From: Lachnospiraceae bacterium
Lineage (GTDB): Bacteria; Bacillota; Clostridia; Lachnospirales; Lachnospiraceae
Reading direction: 5' to 3'
Length of the DNA stretch: 64,000 nt
Assembly (NCBI GenBank): GCA_902363445.1
Contig: CABJAB010000006.1
Span: forward strand, 194,778-258,777
In this document: piece by piece, positions 44,921 through 53,859 of the stretch
Position numbering within the stretch: position 1 is the stretch's first letter
Layout: every line of letters begins with the position of its first letter
The notes under the pieces: model-generated
The model's input: the letters and a program-made list of their open reading frames with translations, nothing else
What the model was told of the DNA's origin: nothing
The model's database searches: none
Translations under genes and position numbers: made by a program

Positions 44921-45184
44921 CTATTTTTGATAGAGAATCTTTCGGATGGCATAAACCGATAATCCGTACCGGTCAGCCAGAACCTCGATTGCAGACCCGC
45001 CGCGGTATTCTTTCTTTATTTTGTCATTTCTCTGCTGCAGTTCTTTCCGGTAGCCGGAGACTTCTCCCCAGCGTTTTTGTCTGCTCCGATCCACAGGCAC
45101 ATAAAGATACCCTCCCTGTATGTATTCCTGCAGTTCTCTGACCAGTCCCTCCGGAAGCACAGCGTTCGCATTCTTATATCTCAT
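44921..45184 (-). CDS. CD3324-family small HTH-like protein
   Basis: An 87-residue protein. The stretch YKNANAVLPEGLVRELQEYIQGGYLYVP and the C-terminal YGLSVYAIRKILY are typical of the CD3324 family of Clostridia, with a Mor-like helix-turn-helix at the end. Function is unknown; DNA binding is likely. The ATG at 45184 follows AAGGAGGAAGC. Confidence 0.75.
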   Translation of the reverse strand: MRYKNANAVLPEGLVRELQEYIQGGYLYVPVDRSRQKRWGEVSGYRKELQQRNDKIKKEYRGGSAIEVLADRYGLSVYAIRKILYQK

Positions 45185-45200
45185 GCAGGCTTCCTCCTTG

Positions 45201-45289
45201 TTTGAAATCGACAAGTTTCAAAGCCAGCATATATCCAGCGACTGAAATTACTCCATACAAAGGTCGCTGCCTGCCGGCTTTGCATGGAG
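45201..45289. repeat. Dispersed hairpin repeat, copy 2, with an extra stem
   Basis: CTCCATACAAAG (45251-45262) pairs with CTTTGCATGGAG (45278-45289) with one mismatch around a 15-nt loop. It is the same arm sequence as the hairpin at 34110-34149. A smaller TTTGAAA/TTTCAAA stem (45201-45222) lies next to it. A lone arm-like CTTTGGATGGAG occurs near 45925. Confidence 0.65.
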
Positions 45290-45354
45290 CCATACTTCAT
45301 TTCTCTTTTTCATTTCACCTCCGCGATGATGTACAAAGGGCAGCACTTTCCAGA

Positions 45355-45834
45355 TCAGACAGGTGTGCCGTCCAGAACCGCAAGCTTCAGGGTATCTCCC
45401 TCGTATTCCAGTTTCAGGGAGAAAAAGGGAGCGCCGGCAGCCAGAAGCTCCAGAAAAATCTTATCTCCAGTCCAGAGCTTAAGCCGGTTCAGCTCTGATT
45501 TCTTCACCCACTCAAGCTTTCCCTCATCACACTCCTTCAGTTCTCCTTCAAATCCGTCAGCCGTATACAGACACATATATTCTGTGCCATAACCCGCCTG
45601 GGTGAAGGTCACCAGGCCGCGGAAATGGTATCTCGTGAGAGACAGACCTGTCTCTTCCTTTGCCTCTCTCAAGAGGCAGTCCTCCGGACTCTCACCCTCT
45701 TCAAAATGACCTCCGATGCCGATCCACTTTCCCTCGTTCACATCATTTTTTTTGCTGATACGATGCATCATCAAATAGCTCTCATCTTTTTCCACATAGC
45801 ATAGCGTAGTCATGCAGGAACGTTTTTTATCCAT
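45355..45834 (-). CDS. Nudix hydrolase, MutT/8-oxo-dGTPase-like
   Basis: A 159-residue Nudix protein with a complete Nudix box: GGHFEEGESPEDCLLREAKEETGL, i.e. the G-x5-E-x7-REAxEETGL pattern. The N-terminus TTLCYVEKDESYLMMHRISKKNDVNEGKW is typical of the 8-oxo-dGTP diphosphatase branch. It cleaves nucleoside diphosphate derivatives, probably cleaning oxidised nucleotides. No partner gene is adjacent. Confidence 0.9.
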   Translation of the reverse strand: MDKKRSCMTTLCYVEKDESYLMMHRISKKNDVNEGKWIGIGGHFEEGESPEDCLLREAKEETGLSLTRYHFRGLVTFTQAGYGTEYMCLYTADGFEGELKECDEGKLEWVKKSELNRLKLWTGDKIFLELLAAGAPFFSLKLEYEGDTLKLAVLDGTPV

Positions 45835-45943
45835 CTCTTTTTTGATTCCTTTTCTAAAATAATCTTCTGCCGGTATATCTCTATCCTAACATTTTAGAAG
45901 AAAATAAGCAAATCTGTCCCCAGGCTTTGGATGGAGCAATAAG

Positions 45944-45983
45944 AAACCACCCTTAAAACCAATCAAGGCTCAAAGGGTGGTTT
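45944..45983. terminator. Terminator after the AraC gene
   Basis: A perfect 11-bp stem AAACCACCCTT / AAGGGTGGTTT around an 18-nt loop lies 8 bp after the AraC stop. T-runs occur on both sides. Confidence 0.75.
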
Positions 45984-45991
45984 TTCTGATC

Positions 45992-46870
45992 CTATTTCTT
46001 TTCAACCGCTACCCATATCTCGCAGCGATAGTCTGGAGATGTCACATCTGCCGATGGATATGCCTCAAAATCAGTTCCTCCACAGGGCTGATATTCACTC
46101 GCCGGGAAGAATTCGCTGTAAATCTGCTGATACAGCTTCTGAAATGCTTCCGGCATTTTGCCGACGCAGGGAAATACCACATAGGTGTGCGCCGGAATCT
46201 CTTCCACAATAAAATCGGCTTCCTCCACAGGCTTTCCATTATACATAGCTCCGATCGCATAGGGAAATTCTTTGTCAGAAGCATCCTTTCCAAAACAGGC
46301 TCCTACAATGCAGTCTTTAAAAATGTTGTCCTCCGGAATGTATTTGCACAGCGCCTGGATGGTGCCGTCCGTACCGCACTGCCGCCAGAATTCTGAAATC
46401 TCTGCCGCCGTCAGCTCCTGTTTCCCAGAAACCTTCTTTCGTTTCATGACCAGCTTAAATGCTTTCTGGGTTTCAATTCTGTAATCCATCATATTTCCTC
46501 CGTTCAAAATAAGTTTTACGGATAGGCGGGAAAAGGATTTCAATACTGCTTTGTTATTTTTTGCCTGTGAGGGTGACATTCCATGAAAACGAGAAAACGC
46601 CCTGCTGAAGCTTTCCGGTGAATCATAGCCATACCGCAGCGCTATATCGATCACTTTATCATCGGTACTCAGCACCTCGTTTCCCGCAAGGGACAGCCGC
46701 CTGCAGCGGATATATTCTCCCAATGTAAAACCACATAAGATACTGAATACACGCTGAAAATGAAAGCTTGAAGAATACGCTCGTTTTGCCACCTCTTCAT
46801 AATCAATGGGCTCCCCGATGTGATCCTCCACATAGTCGATAGCCCGCTGTACTCCCGAGATCCAGTCCAT
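45992..46870 (-). CDS. AraC-family regulator with GyrI-like effector domain
   Basis: A 292-residue protein. Two AraC HTH motifs fill the N-terminus (YEEVAKRAYSSSFHFQRVF and VIDIALRYGYDSPESFSRAF). From about residue 130 a GyrI-like small-molecule-binding domain follows, ending EIWVAVEKK. This is the Rob/SoxS-like layout used to sense drugs. The ATG at 46870 follows GGAGGGAGACG. No clear target gene is adjacent. Confidence 0.92.
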   Translation of the reverse strand: MDWISGVQRAIDYVEDHIGEPIDYEEVAKRAYSSSFHFQRVFSILCGFTLGEYIRCRRLSLAGNEVLSTDDKVIDIALRYGYDSPESFSRAFSRFHGMSPSQAKNNKAVLKSFSRLSVKLILNGGNMMDYRIETQKAFKLVMKRKKVSGKQELTAAEISEFWRQCGTDGTIQALCKYIPEDNIFKDCIVGACFGKDASDKEFPYAIGAMYNGKPVEEADFIVEEIPAHTYVVFPCVGKMPEAFQKLYQQIYSEFFPASEYQPCGGTDFEAYPSADVTSPDYRCEIWVAVEKK

Positions 46871-47156
46871 CGTCTCCCTCCTTCCGTATAACCCTATTGT
46901 AGAGGAACATAGATGTTTTCTCTTGACTTTTTGTGCGGTGAGATGCAGCCTCCAAAAACAATCTATCCTTACCGGTCGTTTTTCATTATAAACGATTCCG
47001 CTGTGACAGACCAACCCCATTTAGATAACGACTTTGTTGTCAGCCAAATACTTCTTCAGAAATAACAATCGGAACTTCCTTTTTACTTCACTTTTATACG
47101 ATTTATGCTACACTGAAATAAAAGGAATTATGCTGATGAAAAAGGAGGAAAAGTTT

Positions 47157-47666
47157 ATGAAATACAGATCGATCAATGAATTAGATTGTTTTGAATTTCA
47201 TGATGCAATTATAAAAGAACTGAGCATAGTTAATAACAACATGATGTGGCTGGCTTCCTCCATAAACGCGATGACCACAAATTCTCAAAATACAAATATA
47301 AAAGATATGTGCGTTAAAGAAGCTGTCATGATGTTTGAGAATATGCAAATAGATTCTATCGTATTTAATTCCTGGAAATCGTATGATTCACAGAATAATC
47401 TAATAGAATCCGTTGCCGCTGTCACCGCAAAACCAGAAGAATATGAAGATATTATAAAGAAATCTTTTAAAAGATGCTGTTATATACAGAGCATGGAAGA
47501 AATAAATAAACAAAATGAAGGCAATTACAAATCTTGTTTTCTGCTTGACAGCATCGCAGGTATGTTTTACTTCACCTTTTCTTTCTCAAAATCTATCGTT
47601 GAATGGAACGAGTTCAGCGGAGAGGCCTGGTATGAGCATCCGAAGTGGAATAAATGGAGAAAATGA
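47157..47666 (+). CDS. Hypothetical protein, AT-rich gene
   Basis: A 169-residue soluble protein, rich in Asn, Lys, Glu and Ile, that I do not recognise. It starts KYRSINELDCFEFHDAII after a strong AAAGGAGG site. The FHDA-type opening and acidic character recall small immunity-type proteins, but no toxin gene is near, so this is only a guess. Codon use is clearly more AT-rich than in its neighbours, suggesting transfer. A terminator follows. Confidence 0.7.
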   Translation: MKYRSINELDCFEFHDAIIKELSIVNNNMMWLASSINAMTTNSQNTNIKDMCVKEAVMMFENMQIDSIVFNSWKSYDSQNNLIESVAAVTAKPEEYEDIIKKSFKRCCYIQSMEEINKQNEGNYKSCFLLDSIAGMFYFTFSFSKSIVEWNEFSGEAWYEHPKWNKWRK

Positions 47667-47710
47667 AATGTCACAATGCGAACACGCCTTTGCTAAAGCT
47701 TGCCATATAT

Positions 47711-47754
47711 AAAGAGCCGGAAAGTCCGCAGTTTAAGCGGCTTCCCGGCTCTTT
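47711..47754. terminator. Bidirectional terminator between the AT-rich gene and guaA
   Basis: AAAGAGCCGG pairs with CCGGCTCTTT, with an inner CCGC/GCGG hairpin. It lies between two converging gene ends. Confidence 0.85.
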
Positions 47755-47759
47755 GAAAA

Positions 47760-49052
47760 CTATTCGAATTCTATCGTAGCCGGCGGCTTCGGCGACATAT
47801 CATAGCAGACCCGGTTCACATGATCGACCTCATTCAGGATCCGGTTCGTGATCACCTCCAGCACATCCCAATCCACCTTCTCAATGCTCGCCGTCATGGC
47901 ATCCACGGTGTTGATCGCCCGGATGATCACCATATAGTCAAAGCATCTCGCGTGGTTTCGCATACCGACAGATTTAAAATCCGGAACCACCGTAAAGTAC
48001 TGCCAAACCTTCTTGTCCAGCCCGGCCTTTTCGAATTCTTCCCTGAGGATCGCGTCGGATTCCCGCACCGCTTCCAGGCGTTCTCTTGTGATCGCGCCGA
48101 GGCAGCGGACGCCAAGCCCCGGTCCCGGGAACGGCTGACGATAAACCATATAATCCGGCAGGCCCAGTTCGATGCCGCAGGCCCTCACTTCATCCTTAAA
48201 AAGCTGCTTCAAAGGCTCCACCAGTTCAAATTTCATATCTTCCGGCAGGCCGCCCACATTGTGATGGGACTTAACCATTTTCGCTGTTTTAGTCCCGCTC
48301 TCGATGATGTCGGGGTAGATCGTCCCCTGGCCCAGAAAATCGATTCCCTCCAACTTCCTGGCCTCTTCCTGGAATACATTGATAAATTCTCCGCCGATGA
48401 TCTTACGCTTTACTTCCGGATCCGATACATTCTCCAGCTTTGTAAGGAAGCGTTCTGTCGCGTCAACATAGATCAGGTTCGCGCTGAGCTGATCCCGGAA
48501 GACGCTGACCACATTCTCCGATTCATCTTTTCTCATGAGCCCATGGTTTACATGGACACAGACCAACTGCTGGCCGATGGCTTTCAAAAGGAGGGCCGCC
48601 ACGACGGAGGAATCCACGCCGCCGGACAGGGCAAGCAGGACCTTGCGGCCGCCTACCTGCTGTTTTACCAGCTCTATCTGATCCGCCACAAAGTTTTTCA
48701 TGTTCCAATTGGCTTCTGCCCCGCACTCGCCGAATACAAAGCTTTTCAGTACAGATTCCTCCGGAATCCTGTCATACTGCTTTTCACATTTTGCCGTGGG
48801 GTGGTCAATGGAGATCACCGGATATCCACAGCCATACAGCTCCGGCGCGACGTCTACAGCCTCACCGTCTACGATCCTGTTTTCCCCTCCGTTCAGGATA
48901 ATACCCTTCACGTTCTGAAGCGCCTGTAATTCCTTTACAGTAATGTCGTGAGGATGAATCTCGCTGTACACCCCCATATCTCGGATAGCCCTTGCTAAAA
49001 CCGTATTTTCCGTACTGCCCAGATCCAAAATAACTATCATATCCTGTTTCAC
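47760..49052 (-). CDS. guaA: GMP synthase with truncated, inactive-looking glutaminase domain
   Basis: A 430-residue protein, about 80-90 residues shorter than normal GuaA. The ATP-pyrophosphatase part (from about 125) is complete: P-loop LSGGVDSS (142-149), HVNHGLMRK, GQGTIYPDIIES and the dimerisation end YDMSPKPPATIEFE. The N-terminal class I amidotransferase remnant (1-115) keeps VILDLGSTENTVLARAIRD and GIILNGGENRIVD, but the nucleophile motif GxCxG is VISIDHPTA (Cys to Asp83). The region with the catalytic His and Glu is missing. It should convert XMP to GMP only with free ammonia or a separate glutaminase. No purine riboswitch is seen upstream. Confidence 0.9.
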   Translation of the reverse strand: MKQDMIVILDLGSTENTVLARAIRDMGVYSEIHPHDITVKELQALQNVKGIILNGGENRIVDGEAVDVAPELYGCGYPVISIDHPTAKCEKQYDRIPEESVLKSFVFGECGAEANWNMKNFVADQIELVKQQVGGRKVLLALSGGVDSSVVAALLLKAIGQQLVCVHVNHGLMRKDESENVVSVFRDQLSANLIYVDATERFLTKLENVSDPEVKRKIIGGEFINVFQEEARKLEGIDFLGQGTIYPDIIESGTKTAKMVKSHHNVGGLPEDMKFELVEPLKQLFKDEVRACGIELGLPDYMVYRQPFPGPGLGVRCLGAITRERLEAVRESDAILREEFEKAGLDKKVWQYFTVVPDFKSVGMRNHARCFDYMVIIRAINTVDAMTASIEKVDWDVLEVITNRILNEVDHVNRVCYDMSPKPPATIEFE

Positions 49053-49130
49053 TTTATTTTCTCCCTTGTATTAAGAATGAGTTTGATAAAAACATTATAT
49101 CGTAAATACGGCAGATTTTCCATGAGAATT

Positions 49131-51905
49131 TTACAGTTCTTCATCCATCCAGCGCTCCATCGTTTCTATAAGCTGCTTCACGTCGATCGGCTTTGAAATG
49201 TGGTCGTTCATGCCGGCGCTGTGCGCCTTTCCAACATCGGAGGCAAAAGCGTTTGCCGTCAGGGCAAGGATAGGAATGCTGCGCGCGTCTTCACGTTCCA
49301 GTTCTCGAATCATTTGAGACGCTTGGTATCCGTTCATAACCGGCATTTGAATGTCCATCAGGATACAGTCGTATTCCCCAGGCGCCGATGCCTTAAACTT
49401 TTCTACCGCGATCCGGCCGTTTTCCGCCGTATCTGCCAAAAGACCGTGCATGTTCAGCAGCTCCACCGCAATCTCGCGGTTGAGTTCGTTGTCTTCCGCC
49501 AGCAGCAGTCTTTTGCCCTCTATGCTGGTATGACGCCTCTCAGCCGCCGCCTGAGTGTTAGAGCGGTCCTGACGGCAGAATTTGTGAAAGGTATGTACCA
49601 TCTTAGATTTAAAAAGGGGCTTAGTAATAAAGGCATCTGCGCCCGCAAGCCGGAATTTGTCCTCTATTTCAGAGTAATCATACGCCGAAACGATAATGAT
49701 GGGGACATCCTTGCCCACCTTCTGCCGAATCAGCTTAAGCGTTTCCAAGCCATCCATATCGGGCATCATCCAGTCCAATATCACGGCGAAGAAGTCGTCC
49801 GCCGTCTTGTGGGCCATAACGACACGGCTGACAGCCTCCCGTCCGGACAGTACCCAGCTGCTCCGCATCCCCAGTTCATTTAGGATTTCAGAGGCGCTCT
49901 CGCAGATGATCTGATCGTCGTCGACCACCAAAACGGGCAGTCCGGCCAACATCGCATCGTCGATTTCCTCCTCTTCACATAAATCAAAGGACACATTGAC
50001 AATAAACTGGCTTCCCTCTCCCGGCTCACTTTTGACCTCGATCGTGCCGTTCATCATCCGCACGATATTTTGCGTGATCGCCAAGCCAAGACCAGTGCCC
50101 TGAATACTGCGGATCCTGACCTCATCCGCCCGGGAGAAAGGTTCAAAGAGATGCGGAATAAAGTCCCCTGACATCCCTATGCCAGAATCAGTCACAAGAA
50201 AGGAATACTGACCCTTGCCCTTTGCAAAGGACGGAGCCTCCTGGACACGCAGGCCCACAGTACCGCCGGACGGGGTATACTTGACAGCGTTGGAAAGCAG
50301 GTTCACAAGGACCTGCTGCAGACGCCCGCCGTCCGTCACCACCTTTTCATGACGGACACGGTCGGCGTTGATCTGGAGCGTCTGATGCTTCTCTGCGGCC
50401 AGCGGGCGGAATACCTCCATCACGTCTTCAATCAGATCCGGAAGGGAGACTTCTTCAGGCGTAAGGTCGATTTTCCCACTTTCTATTTTAGACATGTCCA
50501 ATACTTCATTGATGATGTTTAGAAGATGCCGGCTGGCAATATTGATCTTCCCCAGGCAATCCTGCATTTTTTCCGGGGAATGCAGGTTGGCTTTTGCGAT
50601 GACCGACATGCCGATAATAGCATTCATAGGAGTGCGGATGTCGTGAGACATGGAGGCGAGAAAATTCGTCTTGGCATCGCTGGCAATCCGGGCTGCCTGG
50701 CAGGCGTCCTCCAGCGCCTGACGCTGCCGGTTCTGCTCCTGGCGCTCCCTTGTCATATCGAGTCCCACGCTGTAGAAAGAGGGGATTCCATCCCAGCTGT
50801 CCTCGGCGCTGACATATCGGAATGTAATAGAAACGATTTTAACGGTTCCATCACGGGCTACAATTCTCCGCTCTACCGCTGTTGCCTCACCGTTTTCCCT
50901 CGACCGTTTCATGACTTCTTCGGCATAATCAATGTCATCCGGATACACGTAGGTACATTTGGAGTGCAGCTCCTGTTCAAACTGCTCTTTTGTATACCCT
51001 ATCAGATCCAGGAAATCGCCGCCGTACCAAAGAACAGTCCTCATATCCCGGGCGTCCACCCGCGCAAAACCACCGTGCACACTGTTTAACAATGCGTCCC
51101 GCTCCTGGTCCTTCTTCGCCAGCTTGTACTCGGCGCTGAAAGAATCATGGGACAGCTCCAGCCGGGCCCGGCGTCCCTCCCATCTGATTTCCAAATCCTT
51201 TATGATAAAGGTCCTCTCCAGGGTCGGATTATAAAATTCCCAATTGTAAAATTCCTCACTGCACAGCTTGTCATTGGTGCAGAATGGACAAGGGGAGGTC
51301 CGCCCCTGAATCACCTCATAGCACTTACGTCCCAAGAACTGGTGTGCCTGCGCCCCCAGCACCTTACATGAGGTCTGGTTCAGGTACAAAAGCTCGTAAG
51401 TTTCCATATCGCTGATATAGGCGTTTCCCTCATAGGTGTCCAGTACCGAACGGAAATAATTCCGCTGCCGCCGGTATAGGAGGGCCTGCTCCTCCTCCGC
51501 CGCGATCAGATCGCCTACTTCGGTTAACTCTGCCTGGAGCATCCGGCCCCCTGTCTCGGGATCCTCAATGACCGTCCCCAAAAGGCGGACCCAGGAAAAG
51601 CTTCCTGCCTGCCGGGGCATCCGGACAGTCAGCGACAGGTCAGAACCACCCTGTGCAGAAGCCTGCTCTGCCGCTTGACGAATCGCCGCAAATTCGTCGG
51701 GGAACTCTGCATAGAATTGTTTCAAACTGCAAAACAGGCTGTGGAAACCTTCCTTCGTATACCCTGCCATGTTAAAAAAACTGGAATTTCCCCACAAAAT
51801 AGTCAATGAATCATCCAGCAGACAACAAATTACGCCGGCCCTTAAAGCTTCCATTCCTAAGGGACATCTCGCAGTACTTTGGCTGTTTCTCTCTTTTTTA
51901 TCCAT
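49131..51905 (-). CDS. Soluble hybrid sensor histidine kinase with two receiver domains
   Basis: A 924-residue protein without membrane helices. Three PAS-like regions (about 15-130, 145-250, 270-390) precede a HisKA domain with His421 in MSHDIRTPMNA. The HATPase domain follows (NLLSNAVKYTP, DSGIGMS, GTGLGLAI), then two receivers with acceptor Asp711 (VILDWMMPDMDG) and Asp851 (ILMDIQMPVMNG). No output domain is present, so it must pass phosphate to another protein. It lies 58 bp after a classical kinase gene, in one unit with RR, HK and probably the M13 peptidase. Confidence 0.92.
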   Translation of the reverse strand: MDKKERNSQSTARCPLGMEALRAGVICCLLDDSLTILWGNSSFFNMAGYTKEGFHSLFCSLKQFYAEFPDEFAAIRQAAEQASAQGGSDLSLTVRMPRQAGSFSWVRLLGTVIEDPETGGRMLQAELTEVGDLIAAEEEQALLYRRQRNYFRSVLDTYEGNAYISDMETYELLYLNQTSCKVLGAQAHQFLGRKCYEVIQGRTSPCPFCTNDKLCSEEFYNWEFYNPTLERTFIIKDLEIRWEGRRARLELSHDSFSAEYKLAKKDQERDALLNSVHGGFARVDARDMRTVLWYGGDFLDLIGYTKEQFEQELHSKCTYVYPDDIDYAEEVMKRSRENGEATAVERRIVARDGTVKIVSITFRYVSAEDSWDGIPSFYSVGLDMTRERQEQNRQRQALEDACQAARIASDAKTNFLASMSHDIRTPMNAIIGMSVIAKANLHSPEKMQDCLGKINIASRHLLNIINEVLDMSKIESGKIDLTPEEVSLPDLIEDVMEVFRPLAAEKHQTLQINADRVRHEKVVTDGGRLQQVLVNLLSNAVKYTPSGGTVGLRVQEAPSFAKGKGQYSFLVTDSGIGMSGDFIPHLFEPFSRADEVRIRSIQGTGLGLAITQNIVRMMNGTIEVKSEPGEGSQFIVNVSFDLCEEEEIDDAMLAGLPVLVVDDDQIICESASEILNELGMRSSWVLSGREAVSRVVMAHKTADDFFAVILDWMMPDMDGLETLKLIRQKVGKDVPIIIVSAYDYSEIEDKFRLAGADAFITKPLFKSKMVHTFHKFCRQDRSNTQAAAERRHTSIEGKRLLLAEDNELNREIAVELLNMHGLLADTAENGRIAVEKFKASAPGEYDCILMDIQMPVMNGYQASQMIRELEREDARSIPILALTANAFASDVGKAHSAGMNDHISKPIDVKQLIETMERWMDEEL

Positions 51906-51963
51906 ATCTCAACCGCCTTTTCCGTAGCAAGGTCAATTTGATCGGCAATGATTTTCCCAGCCC

Positions 51964-53091
51964 CTATTGTTTCAGCATGACGCTGAATACCGAACCGGCT
52001 TCCCTCTTGCTGGTTACTTCGATTTTCCCGCCATGACGTTCCACAATGAGCTTTGCCACAGACAAGCCCAGGCCGGAGCCGGAGATCTGCTGGGAGCGGG
52101 AAGGATCGGCCCGGTAAAAGGGCTCGAAAATATGGGGCAGGGCATCTGCTTCGATACCGGTCCCGGTATCTTCTACCTGTATACAAACATTCCCATCGCT
52201 TTGCTCCATCGTGACCGTTACCCTCCCGCCGGGACGGTTGTATTTGATGGCATTTTCAATCAGATTGAAGACCGCTCGGTAGAGAAGGCTGGCGTTGCCC
52301 CTGACCGGCGGCGCCTGACCGGAGACGGCCAGCATCACACCGTATTCCTCCGCCCTGCCGGAAAGCTCCCGGACCGCCTGATCAAGCAGTGTCCGCAATT
52401 CCACCGTCTCCCCGACCGGAGCTGCTTCCAGATTCGCCAGGGAAAGAAGCCCTTCCACCGTTTGTATGATGCGTTCCAAACTCTCGCCTGTGTCCGCCAT
52501 AAATTCCTGATAATCCTCTTCCTGCGGCTGCGGCGACATCTCCAGCACCTGAAGGGAGGACTTGATGACCGCCAGCGGAGTCTTCAGTTCATGAGCCGCA
52601 TTGGCCGCAAACCTTTTTTGTATGGAAAAAGAGTTTTCCAGCCTGTCTAGCATTCCATTGAAAGATTCCGTAAGGGCCAGCACCTCGCCCTTCGCGCCTT
52701 CCGTGGCAACCCTATGGTCCAGATGCAGGTCATCGACCACGCGGACGGATTCCGTCAGCTTTCTCAAGGGACGCAGGATCCGGCCAGCAGTCCAATAGGT
52801 ACAGCCCACGCTCAGGACCACGAGTAACGCCATGACGACCAGGGACTGTATGGAAAACCGATGAGACGCCTCCCGGTAAAATTCCCCTGGTGACACTGCT
52901 GCGGGATCAAATCGATCTGCCTCGAACCAAGCAGGGTCCAGCTCCACCTGGCCCGACTCGATCAGCGAAGCATAATTTCCGTAATAAGTATCTGCAGCCA
53001 AAAGGGAATTAGCCGTCAGCAGCAGGCATACGGAAAGCAAGATCACACCTACCACTACGGTGAGCCGAACTTGTAACGTCCATCTTTTCAT
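51964..53091 (-). CDS. Membrane sensor histidine kinase
   Basis: A 375-residue kinase. Two membrane helices (about 10-32 and 82-102) flank an extracytoplasmic loop of about 50 residues. A HAMP domain, HisKA with His167 (NAAHELKTPLA) and HATPase motifs NLIENAIKYN, DTGTGIE and GSGLGLSV follow. It overlaps the response-regulator stop by 4 bp (ATGA), so the two are a cognate pair. Confidence 0.94.
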   Translation of the reverse strand: MKRWTLQVRLTVVVGVILLSVCLLLTANSLLAADTYYGNYASLIESGQVELDPAWFEADRFDPAAVSPGEFYREASHRFSIQSLVVMALLVVLSVGCTYWTAGRILRPLRKLTESVRVVDDLHLDHRVATEGAKGEVLALTESFNGMLDRLENSFSIQKRFAANAAHELKTPLAVIKSSLQVLEMSPQPQEEDYQEFMADTGESLERIIQTVEGLLSLANLEAAPVGETVELRTLLDQAVRELSGRAEEYGVMLAVSGQAPPVRGNASLLYRAVFNLIENAIKYNRPGGRVTVTMEQSDGNVCIQVEDTGTGIEADALPHIFEPFYRADPSRSQQISGSGLGLSVAKLIVERHGGKIEVTSKREAGSVFSVMLKQ

Positions 53092-53774
53092 AATATCTTC
53101 TCCTCTGGATCCTGGATCCGGTAACCATGGCTCCTCTGGGTAATGATATAGTCCCTGGCCCCCGCTTCGTCCAGCTTTTTACGAAGAGAATGGATATGAA
53201 AGCGGAAAGAATTGGAAAAGGGATCGGCCGCGCTGTCCCAAGCGTGCTCAATCAGCTCTTCCGCGCTGATTACACGTCCAGTGTTGATGAGGAGATATTC
53301 CAAAATAGCATACTCCTTCGGTGTCAGCTCCACCGCCGACGGACCGCACCAGGCCTGACGAACCGCCGTGTCCACCCGCAGCCGGCCGCAGAGCAGCTGG
53401 GAAGGAGCGGTGGTGAAATTCCGCCGCAGGAGGCCCCGGATGCGTGCTTCCAATTCCCGGAACTCAAAGGGCTTGGTCAGATAATCGTTGCTCCCCTCGT
53501 CCAATCCACTGATTTTATCCTCCAACGTATTCCGGGCAGACAGAATCAGAATCCGGAAATCACCGTTCTGTTCTCTGATTCGCCGCAGGACCTCCATACC
53601 GTCCAGTTTAGGCAGGTTAAGATCCAGGATCATCAGGTCATAGTCGTTGAGATCGTACAATTCCAGGGCTTCCTCGCCGTCGTAGGCGCAGTCCACCGCA
53701 TAGCCCAGTAACCTAAGGCCTTTCGATACATTTTTAGACAATAGGACTTCGTCCTCTACCAAAAGTAATTTCAT
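53088..53774 (-). CDS. OmpR-family response regulator
   Basis: A 228-residue regulator with an intact receiver (VEDE near the start, acceptor Asp51 in MILDLNLPKLDG, Lys in TKPF) and an OmpR-type winged helix ending RSHGYRIQ. It pairs with the kinase that overlaps it. It lies 85 bp downstream of the M13 peptidase gene, which may be its target or operon partner. Confidence 0.94.
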   Translation of the reverse strand: MKLLLVEDEVLLSKNVSKGLRLLGYAVDCAYDGEEALELYDLNDYDLMILDLNLPKLDGMEVLRRIREQNGDFRILILSARNTLEDKISGLDEGSNDYLTKPFEFRELEARIRGLLRRNFTTAPSQLLCGRLRVDTAVRQAWCGPSAVELTPKEYAILEYLLINTGRVISAEELIEHAWDSAADPFSNSFRFHIHSLRKKLDEAGARDYIITQRSHGYRIQDPEEKIL

Positions 53775-53821
53775 GTCTTCACTTCCTTTTTCTCAGCATA
53801 CTGGACTTTTACAAGCTTGTC

Positions 53822-53854
53822 AATGACGGAGGCGCTATCCGCGTCTCCGTCATT
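53822..53854. terminator. Hairpin between the M13 peptidase and response-regulator genes
   Basis: A perfect 10-bp stem AATGACGGAG / CTCCGTCATT lies just after the peptidase stop. It lacks a clear minus-strand T-run, so it may only attenuate transcription or stabilise mRNA. Confidence 0.45.
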
Positions 53855-53859
53855 TTATG

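Noticed and set aside
47820..48929. A 369-residue open frame antisense to guaA
   Set aside because: It mirrors the guaA frame, has no ribosome site and no recognisable domain; long antisense frames are common over GC-rich coding DNA.
49053..49130. Purine riboswitch before guaA
   Set aside because: The conserved loop and junction bases are not present in this short gap.
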